A DNA stretch of 64,000 bases from Aselliscus stoliczkanus (GCA_033961575.1 CM066732.1:70346687-70410686); one strand, 5' to 3'; numbered from the stretch's first letter, positions 24,130-37,714 are shown. Notes: generated from the letters alone by a model not told the origin. Numbers and translations: made by a program.

Positions 24130-25130
24130 CTCCTCACCTCTGGATCAGTGGACCCCAGTGTTTGGTTGCTGATCTTTCCTTAATACCCTCACTCTTCTGA
24201 TTTCATTACACAACTTTAAATATCATCTATGCTAAGAACTTCCAAGTTCAGACCTCTAGACTGAACTTCAGCACCGAATTTCCAGTTGTCCACTCAAATT
24301 CATACAGATGTCTAATACACATTTCAACTCAACATATTCCCAAACAAACTCCATATTCCACAACTCTTCCCCATCTGTTCTTTGTCTCAGGAATACAACT
24401 CTTTGTAAATTCTTACAAATGCTCTGGTAACAACCTTGCGGTTCTCCTTGACTTCTCTTTTTTAAATCACACTCATAAATCTGTTGACAAATCCTACAGT
24501 TTACATATTCAAAAGATATATAGAATCTGACCATTTCTACGGCATCCACTATGACTATCTTGGTCTAAAGAGCTATCATTTCTCTCTTTGCATCTTCTCT
24601 TTTTTTTTTAAGTCCCTAAAAGCACAACTCCAGAGTGTCCTATTAAAACATACATCAGATAATGTCACTTCCATTCTCCAAATCTCCTAATGACTAAGGG
24701 CCAGAGTTTCTTAGAATAGCCTACAAGTAACTTCTGGAGCTTCTCTGATCCATTTCCTATAATCTTCCCCTTACTCCCTGTGCTCTAGAATGCTGAACTG
24801 ATTCAATAAATATTTATTGAGCCCCTACAGTAAGGTCAGCACTTTTGGAATAGTATGGACAATGTAATAAACATCGTTAGTTCTGTCTGGAGTACTCTTC
24901 CACCATGTATTCACATGGATGGATCCTTTCTCTCCTCAGGTTACTGCAGCAGTAAATACTTCACTCACCATGCTTCCTCCTTCCTATCCCATATCCAATA
25001 GGAATACACCCTATAATGTTAATCCTCTGTTTTTCATCAAACCATTTATCATTAACTGACATGCTCCATATTTTATTGTTTGGTTATTTTGTATCTCTGC
25101 ATATTAGAATATATCAAAAATTTTGTGGCA
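24130..25130 (+). repeat. L2 LINE (ORF end and 3' region, ancient)
   Basis: Several L2 landmarks in order: cttccaagttcagacctct-type block, gcggttctccttgacttctc, aaatctgttgacaaatcctac, agaatctgaccatttct, aaaacatacatcagataatg, tagaatagcctacaag. A MIR/L3-like 'caataaatatttattgagccc' segment is inserted near 24803. No coding capacity remains. Confidence 0.7.
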
Positions 25131-26029
25131 ATAAAATATAATAGAAGAGAGAAAGGAAGAATAAATACATTATTTTTTAAACCAGAGGCATAAATAACAC
25201 AGGTGAAAAAAATTTGCATTTATCACAACTTGTTTTACTTAAGTATACATTGTTTAATTCATATATCACCAATACTAAGGCAACAGAATACTATGTAGCT
25301 TATCTGGACTCATTTGTGAACAATAATCCTTTGTTAACAAAGATTTTTTTACTTGGGTTTTTAAAAAATGGTAGCAGTGCCGAATAAAATCTTATTATTT
25401 GATGATCAAAATAGTGTCCAAAATCAAGCACAATGCATGTAGCCAAAATACTGACTATGCTAATAAAAAATTTGAGTATTTGCTGGAAGAACCTAAGTAG
25501 CTCTCCACTTTACTCATGAACAACAGCCAACCCTAATCTAGTTGTTGGCTGGGTTTATCATCCTCACATATTCCTACATGGTCTAATGCAATCAAAGTCA
25601 TTATCTCAATATATAGCTATATTTTGGTTTATTTGTTACAACATGTTATAAGCATCTCTTAAATAATGTTCATGCTTTGTTGTTTAAAGTAGCCATCTTT
25701 TCACTAGCAAAACAAAGAAGTAGAAATCATATTTGGGAAATAGATTGTGAGGCTAACATTCATGAAGCTACCATTTCACTGGGGATTTAATAAACCATCA
25801 CTAATCTGGGATAGGGCTTCCTTGTAATGTTGTTACCTAAGTAATAGACAGTAGACTATTGCATAAAAAATATTTTAAAATAAAGTTTAAAGTTTAAAAA
25901 TTACATTTTATAACACAAAGATTATGCCGATGTGCTATAAGGTATTCATTAGTTCTTTAGTGCTTGATGGATAAACGCACCCAATTTCTCAATAGCATCA
26001 TTGATGGTTTTTCAAAACATGCCCTCAAT
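25131..26029. other. Unassigned A/T-rich DNA
   Basis: No repeat, RNA gene or plausible frame identified. Confidence 0.5.
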
Positions 26030-26300
26030 TTATCTTTCCATCATCCTAACGCATCACTTATTCCCAAACTGGCTGACTATAATGGGTTTTCACTGTTTCT
26101 CAAATACTTTCTTTACTTTCATGTTTCACAGCCTTTAATGTGCTATTGTTTTTTGCAGTTTCCTTATACTTTGTTTCTGTCTTTTAAGTCCATGCTCATA
26201 TTTTACCTCCTGTGTAGAATATTTACTAATGTTGCTTCCTACTTCATTTCCACAGGATTATTTTACTGTGTTCTTATAAAGTTGTATTGAAATTTCACTT
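26030..26300 (+). repeat. L2 LINE relic (probable)
   Basis: A C/T-rich run with the L2-like order 'catgctcatattttacctcctg…agaatatttactaatg'. Strongly diverged; the 108-codon frame across it has no domain I recognise. Confidence 0.4.
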
Positions 26301-26441
26301 CTTATAATAATCAGAATCTAATTTGAATTAAGTGAACTGGAATAAGAATTTAGCAAGTCTTTCTTCTTCACAAGATGGTAAGTACTCCTTGAAGGGAAGA
26401 GTGACTTCTTATGCATTTCAATATCTATTAGAATCTAACAC

Positions 26442-26658
26442 AGTGGTTCTCAAGCTGAGGTGATTTGGTCCCCCAGGGGATGTCCAGCAATGTCTGGGGA
26501 TATGTTTGTTTACCATGACTTGTAGGGAGGGTATGGAGTGAGGCTGGCATCTGGCAAGTGGAGGCCACTTATGCTGCTAAACATCCTACAATACACAGGA
26601 CAGCTAATGCAACAAAAAATTATCTGGCCCAAAATGTGAATAGTGCCAAGATTAATCA
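26442..26658 (+). mobile_element. MER20-type hAT DNA transposon relic
   Basis: Begins cagtggttctcaagctgaggt, then ccccaggggatgtccagcaat, gctgctaaacatcctacaat, cacaggacagctaatgcaac and aattatctggcccaaaatgtg. These are MER20 landmarks over about 215 bp. The far inverted terminus is eroded. Confidence 0.85.
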
Positions 26659-26669
26659 ATTCTGCTTTG

Positions 26670-26719
26670 GCATATGTCCATATGTGATTTCTGTGCATAT
26701 GTCCATATGTGATTTCTGT
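26670..26719. repeat. 25-bp perfect tandem duplication
   Basis: Two identical adjacent units beginning gcatatgtccatatgtgatt, at 26670-26694 and 26695-26719. Confidence 0.97.
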
Positions 26720-26973
26720 CATATTACTACTCACATGAAAAAGGTTTATCAAATTTGAGATATCTAAACAGTTTTCCTAAATATTTCATTTAGGTTTTCT
26801 TATGTTATAAAATTTTAATTACCATCATCTTCATTTTAATAAGATTCATCAGGACTAAACACTCAGCTTTCCTTTGCTCTCCTGCTAGCTTAAGAATAAA
26901 AAAGAAAGGATGGAAATTAAGAAAAGATCACACAGTTTTATATTACACTAACCAATATTAAAAAAGAAAAAAA

Positions 26974-27068
26974 GAGGGCCGGCCAAGTGGCGCGGTGGTT
27001 AAGCGCTGGCTTGGGAAGCCAGCGGCCCCGGTTCAGTCCCACATATGAGGGCCAATGACACTGCTCTC

Positions 27069-27095
<27 letters not shown>
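26974..27095 (+). mobile_element. tRNA-derived SINE, family B
   Basis: gagggccggccaagtggcgc head, cccggttcagtcccac, gagggccaatgacactgctc, and about 28 A. Very close to the 19022 copy. The flanking A-rich sequence hides any target duplication. Confidence 0.94.
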
Positions 27096-27100
<5 letters not shown>

Positions 27101-27279
27101 TGTAATGGTGTTCCCTGAAACCTATCGGGCTTCATATCTCACCTTGTTCTTTCCATCATAGGAGACATCTTCCAGCTTTACTTGCTTTTTCCATGTCAAT
27201 AATTTCATGTATTTTAGTTCCTTAAAGATTTACCAGACTCCCAGATTAAAAACAAACAACAACAAAAAAACAACTTTGA

Positions 27280-27394
27280 GGGCAGCCGAGTGGCGTGGTG
27301 GTTGAGCGCTAGCTTGGGGGGCCAGTGGCCCCGGTTCGGGTCCCGTATGTGAGGGCCAGTGACACTGCCCTAAAAACAAAAACAAAAAAAACAA
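27280..27394 (+). mobile_element. tRNA-derived SINE, family B (diverged head)
   Basis: agggcagccgagtggcgtgg head, ggccccggttcgggtcccg, gagggccagtgacactgccc, then an A-rich tail. Flanks caactttga (27271-27279) and caacttcga (27395-27403) form a near-perfect target duplication. Confidence 0.93.
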
Positions 27395-27589
27395 CAACTT
27401 CGAATGCAACATAAAAGAGTTTTGAAATAAAGATATAAAATCCTTTAACAAGACTACTGTAGAGGAACAAACCATGGAACAAGATGAGAGCAAGAAGACT
27501 GTGGGAGAGAAGACTTGGCTTTCAGACCTAGAAAAGTGACCAGAAGAAGGAAGAAAGAAGGAGGCACTAATCACTGTTATTCACACTCT

Positions 27590-28060
27590 TGTTTTGCCAA
27601 GCCCCCTATGCACATGTATCACACTATCTCAATTCTTTGTCATTCCATGTTCCAAGTTTTCTGATCATAAAATTTGCTTCCCCAGATTTGACTCCATTTC
27701 TCCTCTGGGACTTCATGAATGCTGCTGTTTTGTTTTGTTTTGTGTTTTCTTACTGGAATATCTTTTTTTACTACCTTTGTTGATTTGCCATCACCTACTT
27801 ATCCTCCAGCATTATGCTCAGCTATTACCTGTAAGAAGGCTTTCCTGATTATCCACTACCCCCACCCCCCGCAAAGGAGGTAAGATGTCTTTCATGCAGC
27901 CCCTCAGCCCTCTGTGCTTTTTTCCTAATAGAGTGCTGAATACACTGAATTACAATTGTTTACTTGTCGATCCACTCCATGAGGAGAGGAGCTATGTCTT
28001 CCCTTCAGGGCCTAAGTAATTACTTTCTGAACAAATGGATAAAATAAGTAATAAAGAATA
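27590..28060 (+). repeat. L2 LINE 3' end (ancient)
   Basis: tgattatccactaccccca, tcagccctctgtgctttttt, gatccactccatgaggagagg and tatgtcttcccttcagggcc are L2 3' landmarks, ending in an A/T-rich aataaataaataaag tail. Confidence 0.65.
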
Positions 28061-28497
28061 AATAAATAAAGTCATAGAGCTGTTGCAATCTTAGAGGTAC
28101 TGAAGACTGAAATTTGGAGATACCTAAGAAGTCATGCCATCTTTTTAAGCCAGTGTGAAAAGTAAACATCCAAAGACTGGGGGAAAAAAAATGTTATTGT
28201 GTGGCTTTTATTTTCCATGTGACAATACTTCCTTGTTTGTCATGCCACTAAATTCCTACTTAGAGGTATGGTAAGAATTTCAGTTCCTTCTAGTATCTCT
28301 GCAAAAGGAATTAACAAAAATGGCTGTATTCTATCTGTGGCAGTAATTAGTTGGAACATGTATGTAAAGTGTAAGTAAGAGTTATAAGAAAACTACATAA
28401 GATGAGAGACTATAAGCAGATTCTCTGTAACTACATTCTTATGACACATTTGTATTAATTATAAAATCTAAGAACCTGAAGGGAACTCAGGTATTAT

Positions 28498-28893
28498 CTA
28501 GACCTTTCCTTTTATCCTACAAAGAAAGAAAAACACTTCCGTGGAAAAAATAAGACTTACTTTGAATGATTGCAGACACTTGGAGGAGGAAGGGGTTGAA
28601 TAGTCCTGAAGATAAAAACTGTTCCCAAGATGGGATGCAGCATCCTTGAAGTGGTTCAGTGTTAGAGATGGGAAGGTGTTGGACTTCTTCACCAAATAGT
28701 AAACTACTCCTGAGACTAAAACCAAGGAAACATTATAGTACAGTAGGATTGCACTGGTGCTCTGGGCAGAACAGTTTAACTCCTTAAAATGGTGTCTGCT
28801 CCTGAGTATGGTTAACAAAAGGGGCTCAAGTGAGGGGCCTATCCCTTCCACAACCTGTTCTAAGGCACCCAGTATAGGAGCTGTTTGTCCCAA
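28498..28893 (-). other. 131-codon open frame containing a candidate exon (28561-28709)
   Basis: Minus-strand frame longer than expected for this A/T-rich region. Inside it, a pyrimidine-rich acceptor (…tttccttggttttagtctcag) at 28710 and a consensus donor gtaagt (plus 28555-28560) bound 149 nt, open in one phase and including NTFPSLTLNHFKDAASHLGN. I recognise no family. A few residues loosely recall a retroviral matrix segment, but this is too weak to call. It may be an exon of a minus-strand gene, a decayed ERV piece or chance. Confidence 0.22.
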
Positions 28894-29354
28894 GGCTCAA
28901 TGGTAAAGTGCTAAGATTAAAATAATACAAAGCCAAAATTGAGCACAGTGGAAATCTGGTAAAGTCATGTGTTGTTTTCTATAAAATAATCATGACTCCT
29001 TCTGGAAGCTCTCAGTTCACATCTCCACACAAAGCTTGGAAGCCTTGCCCTTTCAACAGCAATGCTGTTTGAGTTCTCTGAGAGTTATGTGAGCCTTCCA
29101 AGAAGGCTCATCCATCAGGGAGCATCACAGCAGTCATGAATGATTAAAAAGAAGATAGCAGTTGAAGAAATCCATCCTATTTTGAGTTGGAGGGAAGAAA
29201 GGCAGTTGGGAGGACTGAAATACAGAATAAATGAGGTTTTTATTTTTATTTTTGACACTGAACTGGGCCTTAAGGTGGTGGTAAAATGCAATCATACCCA
29301 AATGGTGATAAGTATAAATGCATTTCATGATTTTAGTGCCCTAGGTAGGCAAAC
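28894..29354. other. Unassigned non-coding DNA
   Basis: Non-repetitive as far as I can see; ends in the target duplication catgaacagcacttct of the next L1. Confidence 0.45.
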
Positions 29355-29367
29355 CATGAACAGCACT

Positions 29368-30295
<928 letters not shown>

Positions 30296-30311
30296 CATGA
30301 ACAGCATTTCT

Positions 30312-30769
30312 AACAAAGTATTGCCTTAATATGGTTTATTCTTGAAACAAGCAAAGAAAACAAGGGTCAAGTTATTGGCTGTTGGCTATATGATATGTTG
30401 GTGGGATGTCTGAGTTTAAGAATATCAGTGGTTGAAACAAGAGGACTTCGATGAGAGCAGTGTCATTATCTAGACTCAGCCACATGAGGGAAGAAATCTA
30501 GGATGTACTGAATTTAATACAAAATTTGGTTTTCTTAGGAAAAAGTATATATTCCTTCATAAAATAAATGCTCTGTTTACTGGAATAAAAGACAATATAA
30601 ATGTTTAGCCACAACAAATAAAGTAAAATCGATATTAAAGTCTTAAAATTGATGGTGTTTTCCAGATTTTTCCTAAACTGTAATTGGAAATATTATAGGG
30701 TTTTCTATTACAAATAACCTTCTACTGGTGAAGTTTATCAAAGCAAGAACAAAGTTTTCAAAAGCAATA
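30312..30769. other. Unassigned non-coding DNA
   Basis: No recognisable repeat or gene before the old L1 that follows. Confidence 0.45.
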
Positions 30770-33700
30770 TGAAGATAGCAGCTTTTTGTGTAACTGAAAA
30801 AGGAATGGGACATATTGCTGTCAACATGTCATTACTCCAAGCCTTAAAACAAGAAAAACCTATACTAACTGAAAATCAACAACCCTCCTTGGACCTATCA
30901 GAAGATTGAGGTTTCAGGACAAACTGTTGTCTGAATGTGGACATACAGGTGAATATGGAAAGTCACAATTAATATATACTTGCCTAGAGGAAAAAACAAA
31001 CAAAACAAAAACAGGTAGAATCACTTCACTGGTAATCTTGACTTATTGCTGGAAGCTGAGTGTGGACTAGCATGATAGTTAGAAACTCCTCAGGACCTCA
31101 GTCTTACAGGGTCCCTCACATTTTCATGGGCTTTCCCTTCAAAAACCCTACAATGTTCTCCTGGTAAGGAGCAGACAAAGCTACCTTCTTGGTACTGTCA
31201 GGGAAAAGGAAAGAGTAATCATAGTGAAATACACCTAAAATGTTGTATATAATAAGGCCTACTCTCCAGGGAAAAAGAGCCCTATCTCACCTGGGGGAAG
31301 GAATCCCCACAAACTTCAGCCTCCTTTAGGCTTTTGCCTCATCTAAGGGGAAATGAGTCTCCATCACCACAAAAATACCTATGAAGGTCAAAGCCAAGAG
31401 ACATAGACTTACTAAAATTTAAGATGTAATCACAAGGTTATAGAAAGGTTCCCCTTCCCCAAACTATGACACCTCATCAATAGAGCACTAGTGTAAGGAC
31501 AGATTACAGATGAAAGAGCTGCAAGACACAGACTCTGAGGGAGCACAAAGTCAAGAATGGAGACAAAAACAAGAACACAACAACAAGGTAAAGCTTCTGG
31601 CCCCTAGAGCTACATCAAACATTAAACACAGTACAACTCCTAGCAAGGTTAAGATAAATACTTACATTAATGGTCTATTTACTTCAGTTCCTATTACTCA
31701 ATACACATCTTTATTTCAATAACAGCAGCAAAATTATAAGGGATGCCTAAGAAAAGCATTGCAAGGCATGCAAGGAAAATACACCATGTGAAGAGACAAA
31801 GCATCAAAGTTAGACTAAAATAGGACACAGATGTTGGGATTATCAGACAGGGAACATAAAATAACTGTAATTAGTATGCTAAGGGCTATAATGGAAATAT
31901 TAAACATTATGAAAGAAATCATGGGTAATGTAAATCAGAAAGATGTAAACTCTAAGAAATTATCAAAAGGAAATTCTAGATTTCAGAAACACCATAACAG
32001 AAGAGAATACCTTTAATGGATTTATTAGTACATTGGACATGACTAAGGAAAGAAACAGTGAGCTTGCAGAGGTACAATAGAAACATCCCACATTGCCATA
32101 TAAAGAGAAAAAAGAAAGAATTATAAAAAACCAGAATGCAATATTGAAAAACTATGTGATAATTAAAAAGGTATATATGTGTGTAATTGGAAGAAGAAAG
32201 AAGCAATGAAGCAGGAAAAATATTTGAAATAATAATGGCTGAAAGTGAACATCTAATAGGATATATACCAAAAAATCTGCATGTACACATATTATATTTA
32301 AATTTCAGAACACCATAGACAAAGAGGAAATTTTAAAAGAAGCCAGAAATATAAAACATCTTCGTAATATAGAAACATGGATAAGAGTTCAGTGGACTTT
32401 TAATTAGAAACCATGCAAGCAAGAAGAGACTAATAAAATATTTAAAGTGTTGAAAGAAAAACTCCCACCAACATAAAATTATGTATCCAGTTAAGTAATC
32501 CTCCAAAAATGAAGGAGAAAAAACAACAACACAGATAAATAAAAGCTGCAGGAGGTAACAACATACCATTCCTGCAAGAAATGTTCAAGAAAATTTCTTC
32601 AGAGGGAAAGAAATGATATAGGTCAGAAATTTTGTCCTACATAGAGAAAGGAATACTGTCACAGAAGGAATATATAAAAGTAAAGTAAAATCTTTTATTT
32701 TTCTCATTCTTAATTGATCTAATAGATAACTGTTCAAAGTAATAATAGGAACAGTATATTGGGTGATTATACATATGATACTATATGGATGATACCGTAG
32801 TAATGGTGTATTAGGTGATTGTGGTATATACTACACTACATCAAAAAAGGATGAAAGAAAGAAATTCGAAATATTCTGTTACAAAGAATCTGCAATATAT
32901 GTGAAATACTCTAATATTATATTAAGGTAAAGTTAGACTAGTTGACAAGGTATATTGGAAACTGTAATGAAACAACTAAGAGATTCCTTTAAAATATAAC
33001 TGATATGATAATAGATGAGATAAATGAAATTATATAAAATGCCCAATTAAAATGAGAAAGAAGGCAGAAAAATAGGTGGTGGGGGGAAAAAAACAAAGAG
33101 TAAATGTAATGAATACAAAACCATCACAAATGTGGTAGGTATTAATCTGACTCTATTAATAAACACTTAAATATATCAATTAAACAACAGAGATTTTCAA
33201 AGTCTATAATCAAACAAGACTCAACCATATGTCATATATAGGAAATCTACTTTAAATATAAATGCTTTGACAGGTTAAAAGCAAAAGGGTAGAAAAAGAT
33301 ATAAACCATGCTAAAACTAAACAATACAAAGGTAAATTAGCAACATTAATTTTGGACAAAGCAGAATTGAGAACAAGAAAATTTATCAGCAATAAAAAGA
33401 ACATTACATACAAATAAAGGGATTAGTTCTCCAAGAACACAAAACAATTCTGAATGTGTATGTTCCTAACAAGAAAGTAACAAAATATACAAAACAAAAA
33501 CTGATAATACTGAAGGAAAAATTGCCAAAGCTATTATTCTAAAATGTTATTATGTTAAAGTGGGATGCTTTAACAACCTTCTTTCAGAAATTATTAGATC
33601 AAGCCAGCAGAAAATCAGTAAGGATAATAATTACTACAAATCAACTTGATCTAATTGACACTCAGAATATTCCATCCAACAACTGATTACACATTCTTCT

Positions 33701-33989
33701 CAAACACACATGGACTATTCACAAAGATAGACCACATGCTGAATAATAACATGTACCTTAACAAATTGAAATGAATAGAAATCATACAAAGTATGCTTCT
33801 TACAATACACCTTACAAAAGGATTGCTTAGAGGGAAACATGTAGCACTAAATACAATTTATTAGATAGAAAGATCAAAAACAACAGCCTAAGCTTCCTAT
33901 TTAGGAACTAGAGCAATAACAGCAACTTAGGCATAAAGCAAGCTGAAGAAATAATAAAAATTAGAGTAAAAATCAATAAAATTAAAACA

Positions 33990-34325
33990 GGAAGTGGAGT
34001 AGTAAGAACTCTCATTCATGTGGTGGGAATGCAAAATACTACACCCACGTTGGAAGGCAGTTTGGTAATTTCTTACAAACTTAAACATACTCTCACCATA
34101 TGATCTAGCCATTGCACTTCTGAGTATTTACACAAAAGAGCTGAAAACATATCTACAGAAAAACCTGCATATGGATGTTTATAGCAGCTTTATTCACAGT
34201 TGCCCAAGCTTGGAAGCAACCAAGATGTCCTTCGGTAGGTGAATGGATAAAGAAACTATGGTACAACCAGACAATGGGATCTTATTAAGTGCTAAAAAGA
34301 AATGAACTATCAAACCTTGAAAAAA
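33990..34325 (+). mobile_element. L1 ORF2 3' fragment out of order within the old L1
   Basis: ORF2 C-terminal sequence (tggtgggaatgcaaaatac, ttggaagcaaccaagatgtcc, acaatgggatcttattaagtg) interrupts mid-ORF2 sequence of the host L1, so it is a separate insertion or a rearrangement. Confidence 0.65.
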
Positions 34326-35320
34326 AACAGAGAAGTCTTACATTACCAATATTAACAATGAAAGAAGAGTTATCACCATTCACCCCAAGTACATTAAAGG
34401 CTAAAAATGAATACATGAACAACTCTTGTCACAAATTTGATTGAAACATAGATTAAATGGACTAATTTCTTGAAAGAACTAGATGAGCAAAACTCACACC
34501 AGAAAGGTAAGTCATCTGAATAGGCCCGTATTTATTATAGAAATTGAATAAACAATTAATAACTGTCCAAAAACAAATGCACTAGGCCCATATAATTTCG
34601 CCAGGGAATTCTACCAAACAATTAAGGAAGAAATTATATCAAGTCTCTCAATTGCTTTCAAAATATGGAGCAGAGATAATACTTCCCAACTTATTCTATG
34701 AGGTCATCATTATTACCCAGATACCCAAATCAGATAAAGTCATTAAGGGAAAGGAAAGCTATGGACAATATCTCTCATGAACATAGATGCAAAAATCCTC
34801 AGTAACTATTAGCAAATAGAATATAACAAGTATAGAAAGAATTATACATTGTAACCAAGTGGGATTTCTTTCACTTATGCAAAGTTTTTTAATTTTAGAA
34901 AATCAGTAATTGCATTCCACTACATCAGTAGGTTGAAGAAAAAAATTCATATGATCTTATCAATTCATGCAGAATAAAATGAAAAAGTCCAATTCCTGTT
35001 CGTTATATTAATTATGAATAGAGAAACTTCAACTTGATAGGGAATATCTACAAAACCCCACAGAAACATCATACTTTATGGTGAGTTCAGGAAAAGGAAA
35101 AGGTTTTCCTCAGCATTTCTGTTTAACATTGTTCATGAAGTACTGCCTAGTGCAATAGCACAAGAAAAGGAAATAATAGTTATAAAGATTGGAAAGGAAG
35201 AAATACAACTGTCTTTTTTCACAGATCACATGATTATATATGTAGAAATTCCCCCCAAAATGATAAAAACATCCTGGAATTAATAAACAAGTTTAACAAG
35301 ATCATAGGATGCAAGGTTAA

Positions 35321-35480
35321 TACTGTAAAACCTTGGATTGCAAGTAACTTGGTTTGTGAGTATTCTGCAAGATGACTAAACATTACTAATACATTTTAAC
35401 TTGGTAAGTGAGCAATGTGTTGCAATACAAGTAGTTTGTTTCCAGAATGAATTATGCTCGCAAACCAAGGTATTACTGTA
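35321..35480. mobile_element. Tc1/mariner (Tigger-like) MITE
   Basis: 160-bp block bounded by imperfect inverted ends: tactgtaaaaccttggattg at left, and the reverse complement of the right end, tacagtaataccttggtttg, matching 17 of 20. The terminal TA is the usual mariner target duplication. It lies inside the old L1, so it inserted later. No transposase is encoded. Confidence 0.8.
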
Positions 35481-35939
35481 TATAAAAGTTAATTGCTTTG
35501 AGTTGGCTGAAAACTTTTGAAATTTCCAAAGTAGAAAACAGATCTAAAGTAGGGTAAAATATTGGAAAGAGCTGAAAGAGTTCTGACTTATATGAAATTC
35601 TGAAATAAATAACAGTAGGTACATTGTAAAAAAAAAGTGTCAATTGCTTTGTTATATACTATCAGTGATGAAGAATTGAAATGAAAAACTGAATAACTAA
35701 AATCAAATAGGATCTCAATAAACTGAGAGATATTCCATGTGTATGGATTAAAGGATTCAATTTAGTTAATGTGTCAATTCTTCTCAACATGACCTATAAA
35801 TTCAGTTCGATCCATATAAAATTCCAGCAAACTATATTATAGACATCAACAAGCTTTTTCTAACATTTATATATTAAAAGAAAATATAGACTATTCAGCA
35901 CCATATTGAAGAGGGCAAATTTGGATGACTCACATTACC

Positions 35940-36330
35940 TGTATTAGATTTCTCTTGCAGCTGTAACAAATTACCATAATCAGGTAATACAAAAGCATAA
36001 TACAATGCTTTTGTATTGTTTTAGAGTACTGGAGGTCAGTAATCTCAAATAGTTCTTGCTGGGCTAAGACCAAAGTGTCTACAGGGACGTGTTCCTTTTA
36101 AAGGCTCTAGAGAAGACTTCATTTCCATGCGTGTTTCAGCTTCCAGAGAATTCCTGCATCCTTCTATTGTGGCCTCTTCTTCTTTCAAAGCCAACAATTT
36201 TTGGTCAAGTCATTCACATGCTGCATCACTCTGACACTGACACTTCAGTCTTCCTCTTAAGCCTATAATAAGGACCTTGTATTAATGTTAGGTATATCTA
36301 GATAATACAGGATAATTTTCTCATCTTAAA
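35940..36330 (-). mobile_element. MLT1-type LTR relic with internal palindrome
   Basis: Plus strand: cttgcagctgtaacaaattacc, gagtactggaggtcagtaatc, ctgggctaagaccaaagtgtc, aaaggctctagagaagac and ccagcttccagag-type blocks in reversed MaLR order. A 13-bp inverted repeat replaces the usual sequence near 35986-36017. Subfamily not assigned. Confidence 0.65.
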
Positions 36331-37160
36331 TTCGCCTGATTTGTGATTTCTTTTGTTAGGGAATTGTAAATGTCTTCATTTTTTTTAACAGCTATATTGA
36401 GGTGTAATTAATATTTAAAATTGTTGCATATTTAATTTATACAAACTGATGTTTGGACATAAGCATACAGCTGTGATACCATCACCACGATCAAAATTAT
36501 AAATAGCCATCACCTCTGAAAGTTTACTTGAATCCCTTTGTTTGCTGGTTTGCGTTGTTGGTCTGTTTTGTTTGTAGTAGGAACACGTAATGAGGTCTAC
36601 CCTCCTAACAAAATTTTAAGTTTAAAATGCTGTGCTGTTAACTACAGATACCCTGTTCTACAGCGGATCTCTAGAATTTACTCATTTTGTATAACTGTAA
36701 CTTTATACTCATTGAACAATAATCCCCATTACCCTCTTCCCCAATCCGGGGCAACTGCTATTCTATTTTCTGTTTCTATAAGTTTGACTATTTAAGACAT
36801 CTCGTGTAAGTGAAATCATATAGTATTTCTTCTTCTGTGACTAACCCATTTTACTTAGCATAATGTCTTCCTGGTCTGTTCCTGATGTCTAAATGATATC
36901 AGTCTTTTCTAAAACTCAATAACATTTTATGTAGGCATATACCGCATTTTCTTTATCCATTCATCTATTAATGACTATGTGGATTGTTTCCATACCTTGG
37001 CTATTGTGAAAATGTTGCAAGGAACATGAGAGTACAGGTATCTCTTCAAGAACCAGTTTCCAATTTCTTTTAATATATTCCCCCTGAAGTGGGATTGCTG
37101 GATCATATTCTATTTATGTAGTTCTATTTTTAATTTTTAAAGGAACATCCATGTTTTTTT

Positions 37161-37269
37161 GTTGTCTTTTTTTTGAGGGCAGTGTCTCTGGCCCTCATAT
37201 GTGGGACCCGAACTGGGGCCGCTGGCTTCCTAAGCCAGCCCTTAACCACCGTGCCACTCGGCCGGCCCC
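37161..37269 (-). mobile_element. tRNA-derived SINE, family B (with target duplication)
   Basis: T-rich run, gagggcagtgtctctggccc, cgaactggggccgctggcttc, ccactcggccggcccc. Flanks aacatccatgttttttt (37144) and aacatctacgttttttt (37272) form a 17-bp duplication with two differences. Confidence 0.94.
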
Positions 37270-37306
37270 ATAACATCTACGTTTTTTTGCAACACTTATC
37301 TCTTGT

Positions 37307-37417
37307 CTTATTTTTTTTTTTTTGAGGGCAGTGTCACTGGCCCTCATAAGTGGGACCCCAACCGGGGCCGCTGGCTTCCCAAGCCAGCGCTTAACCGCCG
37401 CGCCACTCGGCTGGCCC
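37307..37417 (-). mobile_element. tRNA-derived SINE, family B (with target duplication)
   Basis: T run, gagggcagtgtcactggccc, ccaaccggggccgctggc, cgccactcggctggccc. Target duplication tctcttgt at 37299-37306 and 37419-37426. It lies only about 40 bp from the previous SINE, in the same orientation. Confidence 0.94.
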
Positions 37418-37606
37418 GTCTCTTGTTTTTTTGATAATAGCCATTCTAACAGGTGTGAGGTGATAGCTCATTGTTGTGTTCATTTGCATTTCCTTTTTAT
37501 TATTAGTGATATTGAGCATATTTTTATATTGTCCATTTGTATATCTTCTTTGAAAAAATGATTGTTTAGATCCTCTGCCAATTTTTTAACAGGATTCTTT
37601 TTTTTC

Positions 37607-37609
37607 TTT

Positions 37610-37656
<47 letters not shown>

Positions 37657-37660
37657 TTTG
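37607..37660. repeat. (TTTA)n microsatellite
   Basis: About 13 tandem TTTA units within the minus-strand L1 ORF2 sequence. Confidence 0.96.
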
Positions 37661-37714
37661 CTATTGAGGTCTATGTGTTCTTTATGTATTTTGGGTATTA
37701 AATCCATTAACCAT

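Larger units (their letters stand above)
30770..35935 (+). mobile_element. Old, heavily decayed L1 (L1M age class)
   Basis: A leader-like region (30770-31490), ORF1-like sequence (31830-32640) and ORF2-like sequence from about 33230: endonuclease-type blocks (caaagatagaccacatgct near 33721), thumb and RT-type blocks (aacatagatgcaaaaatcctc near 34780, atcacatgattatatatgtag near 35224). Many stops in all frames. It appears to resume at 37715 after two insertions, although about 500 bp of expected ORF2 is missing between. Confidence 0.75.
36380..37710 (-). mobile_element. Old 5'-truncated L1, minus strand, carrying two SINE B copies
   Basis: Old-type L1 3' UTR (ctatattgaggtgtaattaat, ataccatcaccacgatcaaa) followed by ORF2 C-terminal blocks (cttggctattgtgaaaatg, agtgggattgctggatcat, taacaggtgtgaggtgatagc). 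Interrupted by SINEs at 37168 and 37311 and by a TTTA microsatellite. Ends near 37710 head-to-head with a plus-strand L1. Confidence 0.85.

Noticed and set aside
26695..26719. Duplicated catatgtccatatg motif as a transcription factor array
   Set aside because: It is one simple 25-bp tandem duplication; no further sites or spacing pattern.
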